From JBHIFB01 sp046760905 (GTDB taxonomy: Bacteria; Gemmatimonadota; CAZMKB01), in assembly GCA_046760905.1 (NCBI GenBank), contig JBHIFB010000179.1, positions 1-5,221 of the forward strand: a DNA stretch of 5,221 nt. Direction: 5' to 3'. The first letter of the stretch is position 1; each line of letters starts with the position of its first letter. Positions 1-5,162 of the stretch are shown piece after piece. A model generated the notes under the pieces. That model ran no database searches. It saw only the letters and a program-made list of their open reading frames with translations, and was not told where the DNA came from. The translations under genes and the position numbers were made by a program.

Positions 1-2
1 AA

Positions 3-62
3 GGACTCGGAGCCCTGAAGCCGGTCAATCCGCATGTCGATACAAAAGGAACACTCCCCTGA
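3..62 (+). CDS. Possible C-terminal end of an upstream gene (partial)
   Basis: An open frame enters at the left edge and ends at TGA 60-62, giving about 19 residues that finish in NPHVDTKGTLP. Codon choice (GTC, CTG, CTC, CCG, GCC) resembles the genes downstream, which is the only support for it being coding. A competing frame, open from base 2 to a stop at 134-136, is longer but gives an Arg/Ser/Cys-rich peptide that looks like an out-of-frame reading. I do not recognise the family, and too little is present to assign a function. If real, its stop lies about 220 bp before the repressor start, leaving room for the separate promoter described at 220-247. Confidence 0.3.
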   Translation, partial: GLGALKPVNPHVDTKGTLP

Positions 63-117
63 TCCCCCACCTGCAAGACTTATATCTGTCAATGCGAAGC
101 GTCGAATGTAAGGGCTC

Positions 118-141
118 TAAGTTCCAGAAACATTGAACTTA
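118..141. repeat. Weak 7-bp inverted repeat in the upstream non-coding stretch
   Basis: TAAGTTC (118-124) and GAACTTA (135-141) are perfect inverted arms around a 10-base loop, followed by a short TTTT at 146-149. It could be a weak terminator for a gene ending near position 62, but the stem has only two G/C pairs and the T-run is short. Apart from this, positions 63-219 are AT-rich and show no gene. Confidence 0.25.
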
Positions 142-219
142 AGACTTTTGGTATTTACACGGTTACAGAAAGCAAGTTTAATTTTTTGGGAAAAGTCCTC
201 GTATATTCGTTCTTGCCCC

Positions 220-247
220 TTGACGCATAAGGCTTGAAAACTATATT
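220..247 (+). promoter_or_regulatory. Predicted sigma70-type promoter of the repressor/transporter locus
   Basis: TTGACG (220-225) matches the -35 consensus at 5 of 6 positions. TATATT (242-247) matches the -10 consensus at 5 of 6. The spacer is 16 bp. Transcription would start near 254, giving a leader of only about 30 bases before the repressor ATG at 283. It is the only convincing promoter I see in the window. The putative operator half-sites begin inside the -10 element and run past the predicted start site, as expected for repression by blocking RNA polymerase. Confidence 0.6.
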
Positions 248-284
248 TAAATATATCTAAAATATTATTTAGGTTTCTCTAAAT
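246..284. promoter_or_regulatory. Putative MntR/DtxR operator: alternating half-sites at 11-bp spacing
   Basis: Four half-sites alternate in orientation: TTTAA (246-250, one mismatch), CTAAA (257-261), TTTAG (268-272) and CTAAA (279-283). Start-to-start spacing is exactly 11 bp, so each neighbouring pair forms a 16-bp palindrome. The last pair extends to six-base arms, ATTTAG (267-272) and CTAAAT (279-284), around GTTTCT. Reading the 19 bases from 269 against the remembered DtxR/IdeR box TTAGGTTAGCCTAACCTAA gives 13 matches. The block covers the -10 region, the predicted transcription start and the ATG of the repressor gene, so autoregulation is the natural reading. That this protein binds here is inferred from position and sequence similarity. 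Confidence 0.55.
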
Positions 285-951
285 GAAATCAGAAGCCATA
301 GAAGATTACTTGAAGGCCATTTACAAGATCCAGCGTGAGGACGGCAGGGTCAGTACCAGCATGCTCGCCAGGAGTCTGTCTGTCACTCCCGCATCTGCGA
401 GCGCTATGATCAAGAAACTGGCCAAACTGGGACTGGTCGTTCACAGACCATATAGAGGGGTGATACTCACAAGAAAAGGCCAGAAAATTGCGATGACAGT
501 CCTCAGGCAACACCGCCTGCTGGAACTTTACTTGGTGCATAAAATGGGTCTTCCCTGGGACAAGGTGCATGCCGAAGCCGATAAACTGGAACATGCACTC
601 TCCGAAGACCTGGAGGATCGAATAGATCTACTTCTCGGACATCCGGCCACCGATCCTCACGGCGCTCCCATCCCCGATCGGGATGGCTCCGTAACCGAAT
701 GGGCGATAATTCGCCTTTCTGACCTTGTGCCCGGACAGTCCGCAACTGTTTCTGAGATTGAAGATCATGACCCGGAACTTCTGCGATATGCAGCCAGCAA
801 GGGGCTTCTCCCAAAGACCAGGATTAGTGTTCGCGCCATCGAGCCTTTTGATGGACCTATTACCGTTTTCGTGGGGGGAAGCGAATATTCCATCGGGAGA
901 GAGGCGGCTTGCTGTATTTATGTGACCGATATAGGAATAAATTCGCAATAG
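283..951 (+). CDS. mntR: Metal-dependent transcriptional repressor, DtxR/MntR family
   Basis: Predicted cytoplasmic repressor (222 aa) that would bind DNA when loaded with Mn(II), or possibly Fe(II), and shut off the importer. Residues 1-70 form the winged helix, with a recognition-helix region near VTPASASAMIKKL (34-46) and the wing at YRGVILTRKG (57-66). Residues 71-140 are the metal-binding and dimerisation domain; 142-217 look like the FeoA/SH3-like third domain. Aligned by eye to DtxR, ancillary-site ligands H77, E81 and H96 are present, as are primary-site E103 and H104. The positions of DtxR Met10 and Cys102 are Asp8 and Asp100, acidic as in Mn-responsive MntR; MntR Glu11 is replaced by Lys11. 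The ATG at 283 fits the family N-terminus; only a weak AGG (271-273) precedes it, inside the operator. The symbol is by function; TroR or a generic DtxR name would fit equally. Confidence 0.9.
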   Translation: MKSEAIEDYLKAIYKIQREDGRVSTSMLARSLSVTPASASAMIKKLAKLGLVVHRPYRGVILTRKGQKIAMTVLRQHRLLELYLVHKMGLPWDKVHAEADKLEHALSEDLEDRIDLLLGHPATDPHGAPIPDRDGSVTEWAIIRLSDLVPGQSATVSEIEDHDPELLRYAASKGLLPKTRISVRAIEPFDGPITVFVGGSEYSIGREAACCIYVTDIGINSQ

Positions 952-990
952 CAATCATGTCCCTTACATCAACCGGGGGCATAAAGCAGG

Positions 991-1022
991 ATGAAAATCC
1001 ACCGGTGGAAGGCGATTTTCAT
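991..1022. repeat. Inverted repeat with nested palindrome between repressor and lipoprotein genes
   Basis: ATGAAAATC (991-999) and GATTTTCAT (1014-1022) are perfect 9-bp inverted arms 14 bases apart. Overlapping the left arm and filling most of the loop is a perfect 10-bp palindrome, CCACCGGTGG (999-1008). The 127-bp gap around it (952-1078) holds no gene. No T-run follows the right arm, so it does not look like an intrinsic terminator. It could be an mRNA structure setting the relative amounts of repressor and transporter, or a DNA site for another regulator. It does not resemble the TTTAG/CTAAA half-sites at 246-284. Confidence 0.5.
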
Positions 1023-1061
1023 ATCAACAGGTCTTATTATAAACGGATGAGAAACCGGTAT

Positions 1062-1071
1062 AGGGAAGGGG
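1062..1071 (+). promoter_or_regulatory. Strong ribosome binding site of the lipoprotein gene
   Basis: AGGGAAGGGG lies 7 bases before the ATG at 1079 and 10 before the second, adjacent ATG at 1082. This purine-rich site is much stronger than anything before the repressor ATG, consistent with high output of the binding protein relative to the regulator. A weak promoter-like pair, TTTTCA (1016-1021) and TATAAA (1038-1043) with a 16-bp spacer, lies upstream but is too poor to call. Confidence 0.6.
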
Positions 1072-1078
1072 TTCTCTC

Positions 1079-2041
1079 ATGATGCGAAGCACCGTAATCC
1101 GGATGTGCACCGCAGGCGCAATTCTTCTGAGCACCTGCGGGCAGCAGGCTGACCGCAACGGGGCCGAATCTGAAACACAACCCTTGAAAGATGCATCCAC
1201 GCGCAGTATCCGGGTTGTGACAACGACCGGCATGATCACGGACATCGTGAAAAACGTAGGAGGTGAACGCCTCGAGGTAACCGGCCTCATGGGGCCGGGT
1301 GTCGATCCGCATCTCTACAAGGCCAGTGAAGGGGACGTTACGAGGATGTCGCGTGCCGATGTTATTTTCTACAACGGACTACATCTGGAAGGCAAGATGG
1401 CCGAGGTCCTCGAAAAGATAAGAAGCATGGTCAAAACAGCAGCGGTCACAGATGGTATAGAGCGTTCTGTGCTCCTTGCGCCCCCCGAGTTCGAGGGGGC
1501 ATACGATCCCCATGTGTGGTTCGACGTGTCGTTGTGGATGGATGCTACTCGATACGTTCGAGACTTTCTCGCCGAGTACGATCCCGACCACGGGGAAACC
1601 TACCGCAATCGTGCTAAGACCTATCTTAAGGAGCTGGCCGGGTTGCACGCCTATGTGAAGGATCGGGCGGCTGAGCTCAACGAGGAGAGAAGGGTGCTTA
1701 TCACAGCGCACGATGCATTCAATTACTTCGGCAGGGCATACGGCTTCGAGGTGCGCGGCCTTCAGGGAATCAGCACCGCCTCTGAAGCCGGGACGGCCGA
1801 TGTCCAGTCACTGGCCGAGTTCATCGTAAAGCGCAAAATACCGTCAATTTTCGTAGAAACATCGGTACCGGCTCGCTACCTACGGGCTCTTCAGGAAGCG
1901 GTGAGGTCAAGGGGCTTCGAGGTGATGATCGGTGGAAGCCTATATTCCGATGCTATGGGAAGCCCGGGGACTCCGGAAGGGACTTACGTGGGAATGATTC
2001 GTCACAATATCGACACCATTGTCGAGTCACTTTCAATGTGA
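1079..2041 (+). CDS. troA: Metal ABC transporter substrate-binding lipoprotein, TroA-like (cluster 9)
   Basis: Captures a divalent metal, probably Mn(II) or Zn(II), outside the cytoplasmic membrane and delivers it to the permeases. The 320-aa length is normal for the family. A short signal (Arg3, Arg8, hydrophobic 9-19) ends in LLSTC, so Cys20 is the likely lipidated residue; Thr just before the Cys is unusual. The mature protein has two lobes joined by a long helix around 175-205. Expected ligands are H78 (in VDPHLYKAS), H145 (in YDPHVWFD), H211 (in ITAHDAFNYFGRAYGF) and D291 (in SDAMGSPGT). This His/His/His/Asp set is that of treponemal TroA; PsaA/MntC-type Mn proteins have Glu at the third position. 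The His-rich loop of many ZnuA proteins is absent. GLQGISTASEAGTADV and EGTYVGMIRHNIDTIV are also very TroA-like. The tandem ATG at 1079/1082 leaves the exact start open by one codon. Confidence 0.93.
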   Translation: MMRSTVIRMCTAGAILLSTCGQQADRNGAESETQPLKDASTRSIRVVTTTGMITDIVKNVGGERLEVTGLMGPGVDPHLYKASEGDVTRMSRADVIFYNGLHLEGKMAEVLEKIRSMVKTAAVTDGIERSVLLAPPEFEGAYDPHVWFDVSLWMDATRYVRDFLAEYDPDHGETYRNRAKTYLKELAGLHAYVKDRAAELNEERRVLITAHDAFNYFGRAYGFEVRGLQGISTASEAGTADVQSLAEFIVKRKIPSIFVETSVPARYLRALQEAVRSRGFEVMIGGSLYSDAMGSPGTPEGTYVGMIRHNIDTIVESLSM

Positions 2042-2087
2042 TGCTGCATATCGGGTTTAACGAAGTAATGCAAACCGGAAGAGGGAA

Positions 2088-2918
2088 ATGATCAGAAATG
2101 AAAAGCAAAATGGCAAAAGGGGAGCACCTCACGTGCCGGAGCTCGCCGTCAAGGTTGAGGATCTGACCGTCGCATACCGGGACAGGCCGGTTCTATGGGA
2201 TGTGGACCTGGAGATCCCTCGAGGTGTACTGATGGCGATCGTAGGTCCGAATGGTGCAGGAAAGACGACACTCATCAAAGCCATGATGGAACTCGTTCGT
2301 CCGGTGGCGGGTCATATATTGATCTTCGGTCGCCCTTACTCCGAACAACGGGAGCTTGTAGGCTACGTTCCCCAGCGAAACAGCGTTGACTGGGATTTTC
2401 CAACCACCGTGCTCGATGTGGTGATGATGGGATGTTACGCCGAGCTGGGCTGGCTCAGGCGTCCGGGAAAAGGAGAAATCGAACGTGCGATGGATGCGCT
2501 CGAGAAGGTGGGGATGGATGTCTTCGCGGACCGGCAGATAAGCCAGCTCTCGGGGGGACAACAACAGCGCGTCTTTCTGGCACGCGCATTGGTTCAGAAG
2601 GCGCAGGTGTATTTGATGGATGAGCCCTTCCAGGGAGTGGACGCGACGACTGAACTGGCGATCGTTACGCTTCTTAAGGATCTGCGAGCCGCAGGAAAAA
2701 CGGTCGTCGTCATCCACCACGACCTTCAGACTGTAACCGAGTACTTCGACTGGGTCTCACTGCTCAATGTACGAGGCATAGCAACCGGGCCGGTCAAGGA
2801 GGTCTTCACCGAAAAGAACCTTCGCCTGGCCTATGGTGGCAGGGTCTCTTTTCTGGACCATCACTCCCATAGTGATACGGACACGATTGTGACCGACAGC
2901 GGAAAAGAAGAAGCGTAA
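2088..2918 (+). CDS. troB: Metal ABC transporter ATP-binding protein, TroB/MntB-like
   Basis: Cytoplasmic ATPase that powers metal import; it should dimerise under the TroC/TroD permeases. All ABC motifs are intact: Walker A GPNGAGKT (53-60), Q-loop Gln96 followed by RNSVDWDFPTTVLDVV as is typical of metal importers, signature LSGGQ (154-158), Walker B VYLMDEP (174-180) with catalytic Glu179, D-loop GVDA (183-186) and switch His211 in HHDLQTV. The tail has a small His patch (LDHHSHSD, 257-264). The start is uncertain. ATG 2088 has GAGGG only 2 bases upstream, whereas in-frame GTG 2133 (Val16) is preceded by AGGGGAG (2118-2124) at 8 bases and removes a Lys/Arg/Asn-rich N-terminus with no ABC match. 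The 261-aa product from GTG would keep all domains. The stop is 1 base from the next gene, suggesting translational coupling. Confidence 0.94.
   Translation: MIRNEKQNGKRGAPHVPELAVKVEDLTVAYRDRPVLWDVDLEIPRGVLMAIVGPNGAGKTTLIKAMMELVRPVAGHILIFGRPYSEQRELVGYVPQRNSVDWDFPTTVLDVVMMGCYAELGWLRRPGKGEIERAMDALEKVGMDVFADRQISQLSGGQQQRVFLARALVQKAQVYLMDEPFQGVDATTELAIVTLLKDLRAAGKTVVVIHHDLQTVTEYFDWVSLLNVRGIATGPVKEVFTEKNLRLAYGGRVSFLDHHSHSDTDTIVTDSGKEEA
2118..2124 (+). promoter_or_regulatory. Candidate ribosome binding site for a GTG start of the ATPase at 2133
   Basis: AGGGGAG sits 8 bases before the in-frame GTG at 2133, after which the protein reads PELAVKVEDLTVAY, the usual beginning of an ABC ATPase domain. 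It competes with the upstream ATG at 2088, whose GAGGG is only 2 bases away. It favours a 261-aa protein over the 276-aa one but does not prove it. Confidence 0.4.
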
Positions 2919-2919
2919 C

Positions 2920-4056
2920 ATGGATCTTTTCGAGCCGTTGAAGGACCTTTTTCTGGACTATACTCTGCGCACAGTGGCTCTGGGTGCTGTAACACTTGGG
3001 ATAGTCAGCGGGTCCCTAGGATCTTATGCGGTTTTAAGGAAGCAGAGCCTTCTGGGCGATGCTATATCTCATGCCGCCCTTCCCGGAATCGCCATCGCCT
3101 ACATCCTTACGAGAAGCAAGGTGACTCTCGTATTAGTCCTGGGGGCGGTGTTAGCCGGCTGGGTCGGCACGCTCCTTATAATGAGTATCGTGAGAAACAC
3201 ACGCGTGAAATACGAGAGTGCCCTCGGGCTGGTACTTTCAGTCTTCTTCGGATTCGGGATGGTGCTAATTACCTTCATACAAAAGATGCCTGATGCCACC
3301 CAGGCAGGCCTCGACAAGTTTCTCTTCGGGCAGGCTGCAACTTTGCTTGAGAGTGATGTGATCACTATGGCTCTTTTAGGTGCTGTGGCACTGATTCTCA
3401 TGACGGCCTTCTGGAAAGAGTTCAAATTGCTCTGCTTCGACGTTGAGTTCGGCGATAGTCTTGGATTCCCAATGCGAGCCCTGGATGTGCTTCTGACCAC
3501 GCTTCTCGTGATCGCTATCGTCCTTGGACTTCAGATGGTCGGAGTCGTCCTCATGAGCGCCATGATAGTAGCGCCTGCAGCGGCGGCGAGGCAGTGGACG
3601 GATAAGCTGGGGATAATGGTCGGGCTTTCGGCTACTTTCGGTGCGATGGCAGGGGCAAGCGGTGCGTTTGTAAGCAGCAGTGCTGCCCGTCTCCCGACAG
3701 GGCCGACCATCGTTCTGTGTGTGAGCGCGATTGTTCTTTTCTCTATGCTCCTGGCACCGAATCGTGGCCTTGTCTGGAACTGGGTCCGGGAGAGGCGGAA
3801 TCAGAGAAGACTTCAGGTGGAAGCCGTGTTGAGCGATCTCTACGTACTTGCCATGCATCATGAGGACATCGACCACAGCCATCCTATAAAGGTGCTTCGA
3901 GCAATGAGCCTCGGTCACGGCGGGACCGACCGCAGTTTGAAAGAGCTAAAGGCGAGGGGCCTTGCCCGTAGAGTAGGTGCGACCGGCTGGGCGCTTACAG
4001 ACAAGGGCCTGAAGGAAGCTAAGCGAATGTCACTGCTCGGGGAGGAGAACCGGTGA
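2920..4056 (+). CDS. troC: Metal ABC transporter permease, TroC-like, with C-terminal winged-helix tail
   Basis: Inner-membrane channel subunit of the importer (378 aa). Residues 1-285 are a cluster-9 (ABC-3 family) permease core with about eight hydrophobic segments (roughly 17-38, 47-63, 68-90, 100-121, 147-164, 188-217, 226-251, 262-279). It carries the family marks LLGDAISHAALPG (44-56) and the coupling region VVLMSAMIVAPAAAARQW (209-226). After LLAPNRGLV (277-285) and a basic stretch (RERRNQRR, 290-297) comes a soluble tail of about 80 residues that the bare core lacks. It looks like a DtxR-type winged helix: helix 299-312, a segment TDRSLKELKARGLARR (336-351) in the recognition-helix position, and the wing WALTDKGLKEAKRM (357-370). 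MHHEDIDHSH (312-321) could bind metal. The ATG follows the ATPase stop by 1 base, with a weak purine-rich site upstream (GAAGAAG, 2907-2913). Confidence 0.92.
   Translation: MDLFEPLKDLFLDYTLRTVALGAVTLGIVSGSLGSYAVLRKQSLLGDAISHAALPGIAIAYILTRSKVTLVLVLGAVLAGWVGTLLIMSIVRNTRVKYESALGLVLSVFFGFGMVLITFIQKMPDATQAGLDKFLFGQAATLLESDVITMALLGAVALILMTAFWKEFKLLCFDVEFGDSLGFPMRALDVLLTTLLVIAIVLGLQMVGVVLMSAMIVAPAAAARQWTDKLGIMVGLSATFGAMAGASGAFVSSSAARLPTGPTIVLCVSAIVLFSMLLAPNRGLVWNWVRERRNQRRLQVEAVLSDLYVLAMHHEDIDHSHPIKVLRAMSLGHGGTDRSLKELKARGLARRVGATGWALTDKGLKEAKRMSLLGEENR
3814..4053 (+). other. Winged-helix-like C-terminal domain of the TroC-like permease
   Basis: Encodes residues 299-378, the soluble tail after the last membrane segment. 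Side by side with the repressor at 283-951, the order of features agrees: an N-terminal helix (EAVLSDLYVL against EAIEDYLKAIY), a recognition-helix region ending in LKELKARGLARR (against IKKLAKLGLVVHR), and the wing ALTDKGLKEA (against ILTRKGQKIA). It has no counterpart of the repressor's dimerisation or FeoA-like domain. Chlamydial YtgC-YtgR, a permease fused to a DtxR-like repressor, is the known parallel. Whether this tail binds DNA, senses metal or contacts the ATPase cannot be read from the sequence. Confidence 0.6.
4039..4056 (+). promoter_or_regulatory. Ribosome binding site and GTGA overlap joining the two permease genes
   Basis: GGGGAGGAG (4039-4047), inside the end of troC, lies 5 bases before the GTG start at 4053. 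The GTG shares bases with the troC stop (GTGA, 4053-4056). This four-base overlap with a strong site implies translational coupling and matched production of the two membrane subunits. Confidence 0.75.
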
Positions 4057-5162
4057 GCACACCCCAGATAGAAATTCAGCTCATAGCTTCCGTTGTGGCT
4101 GCTACCTGCGCGCTGCCCGGAGTGTTCTTGATCCTTCGACGTATGGCCATGATGAGCGATGCTATCAGCCATGCGATACTTCTGGGGATCGTGCTGGCGT
4201 TTTTCGTAACGAAAGATATCACCTCACCTTTGCTCGTTATCGCCGCTACACTAACGGGAGTCTTCACCGTTAGCCTCGTTGAAATGCTTAACCGCACCCA
4301 ACTGGTGAAGGAGGATGCTGCAATTGGCATCGTGTTTCCGGTGCTTTTCAGCATCGGTGTCATCCTCATATCCCGTTATGCCGGAAGCGTGCACCTTGAC
4401 ACCGACGCTGTTCTTCTGGGAGAGCTGGCGTTCGCGCCTTTCAATCGGTTCATTGTCCTGGGACATGACTTAGGGCCCAAATCACTCTATGTGATGGGCA
4501 CAATATTGTTACTCAATGTCATCTTCATAGCCGTCTTTTTCAAGGAGCTGAAGCTTGCAACATTCGATTCGGGTCTTGCTGCTGCACTGGGATTTTCTCC
4601 GGGACTCATCCATTACTGCCTGATGACCCTCGTCTCGGTCACGGCGGTCGGCGCATTCGATGCCGTTGGCTCAATCCTGGTCGTTGCGCTCATGATCGCA
4701 CCTCCGGCGACAGCTTACCTGCTCACCGACAGGCTCACGGGCATGGTGATATTGAGCGCACTGATCGGAGTGGTATGCGCCTTGAGCGGTTACTGGCTAG
4801 CCCATGCTCTAGATGCATCCATTGCAGGCTCGATGGCGACCGTGACAGGAATTCTCTTTTTCACCACATTCCTGCTGGCCCCGACTCGAGGCCTCATCCC
4901 ACTGGCAAGAAGGCGCAGCAGGCAGAAGCGGGAATTCGCAGTTTCGATGCTCACCGTCCATCTCTGTCATCATGAGGGGCTTGCCGAGGCTGCATATGAG
5001 AATCAAATCGACCACCTGCACAGGTTTCTCAAGTGGGACGTTTCCTTCACAGATCAGGTGGTGAAACGGGCCGAGCGAGACGCCCTAATCGTGAGGGATG
5101 ACGGATTACTCAAGCTCACCGTAAAGGGGCGCGAATTCGCTCGCAGGGCAATGTCCGTTTAA
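4053..5162 (+). CDS. troD: Metal ABC transporter permease, TroD-like, with C-terminal winged-helix tail
   Basis: Second channel subunit (369 aa), expected to pair with the TroC-like protein. Residues 1-283 form the permease core, with about eight hydrophobic segments (roughly 10-28, 37-52, 59-77, 88-107, 148-166, 186-217, 228-249, 259-275). It has MMSDAISHAILLG (33-45), where the other permease has LLGDAISHAALPG, and the coupling region SILVVALMIAPPATAYLL (207-224). After FLLAPTRGL (273-281) and a basic stretch (ARRRSRQKR, 285-293) comes a cytoplasmic tail of about 80 residues resembling a DtxR-type winged helix, ending in LLKLTVKGREFARRAM (352-367). The tail has CHHEG (305-309), matching MHHED of its partner, and HLH at 321-323. 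GTG 4053 is chosen because of the GTGA overlap, the strong Shine-Dalgarno and the family-like N-terminus. Long TroD proteins with C-terminal extensions are known, for example in treponemes. Confidence 0.92.
   Translation: MSTPQIEIQLIASVVAATCALPGVFLILRRMAMMSDAISHAILLGIVLAFFVTKDITSPLLVIAATLTGVFTVSLVEMLNRTQLVKEDAAIGIVFPVLFSIGVILISRYAGSVHLDTDAVLLGELAFAPFNRFIVLGHDLGPKSLYVMGTILLLNVIFIAVFFKELKLATFDSGLAAALGFSPGLIHYCLMTLVSVTAVGAFDAVGSILVVALMIAPPATAYLLTDRLTGMVILSALIGVVCALSGYWLAHALDASIAGSMATVTGILFFTTFLLAPTRGLIPLARRRSRQKREFAVSMLTVHLCHHEGLAEAAYENQIDHLHRFLKWDVSFTDQVVKRAERDALIVRDDGLLKLTVKGREFARRAMSV
4926..5159 (+). other. Winged-helix-like C-terminal domain of the TroD-like permease
   Basis: Encodes residues 292-369. 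It parallels the TroC tail: basic linker, helix with a His-His-Glu motif (H306, H307, E308), a helical segment FTDQVVKRAERDALIVRDDG (332-351) in the recognition-helix position, and the wing LKLTVKGREFARRA (353-366), comparable to the repressor's VILTRKGQKIA. It differs in detail from the TroC tail, so the two are diverged relatives and not a recent copy. The match to a DNA-binding domain is by eye; function is unknown. Confidence 0.55.

Noticed and set aside
2..136. A 44-codon open frame entering at the left edge
   Set aside because: Its translation is rich in Arg, Ser, Lys and Cys with no recognisable motif, and it competes with the more gene-like frame ending at 62. It looks like a chance opening.
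143..197. Long-range inverted pair GACTTTT (143-149) and AAAAGTC (191-197)
   Set aside because: Only seven bases, 41 bases apart, in AT-rich sequence. Chance is the simplest explanation.
991..1030. The inverted repeat as an intrinsic terminator of the repressor gene
   Set aside because: The stem is mainly A/T pairs with a 14-base loop, and no T-run follows it.
952..1078. A manganese (yybP-ykoY) riboswitch before the lipoprotein gene
   Set aside because: The location and the metal context invite it, but I could not find the conserved paired loops of that motif. What is visible is a simple inverted repeat and a strong ribosome binding site. A covariance-model search with the yybP-ykoY family would settle it.
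971..2078. Recurring AACCGG upstream of several genes (971-976, 1053-1058, 2073-2078)
   Set aside because: The distance to the start codons varies, the motif also occurs at a coding junction (near 4048), and six bases can recur by chance.
3376..3918. A 180-residue reverse-strand open frame inside the TroC-like permease gene
   Set aside because: It is the antisense of a well-supported membrane protein gene. It has His/Arg/Ser-rich composition, no domain and no ribosome binding site of note. The same applies to the other reverse-strand frames in the window.
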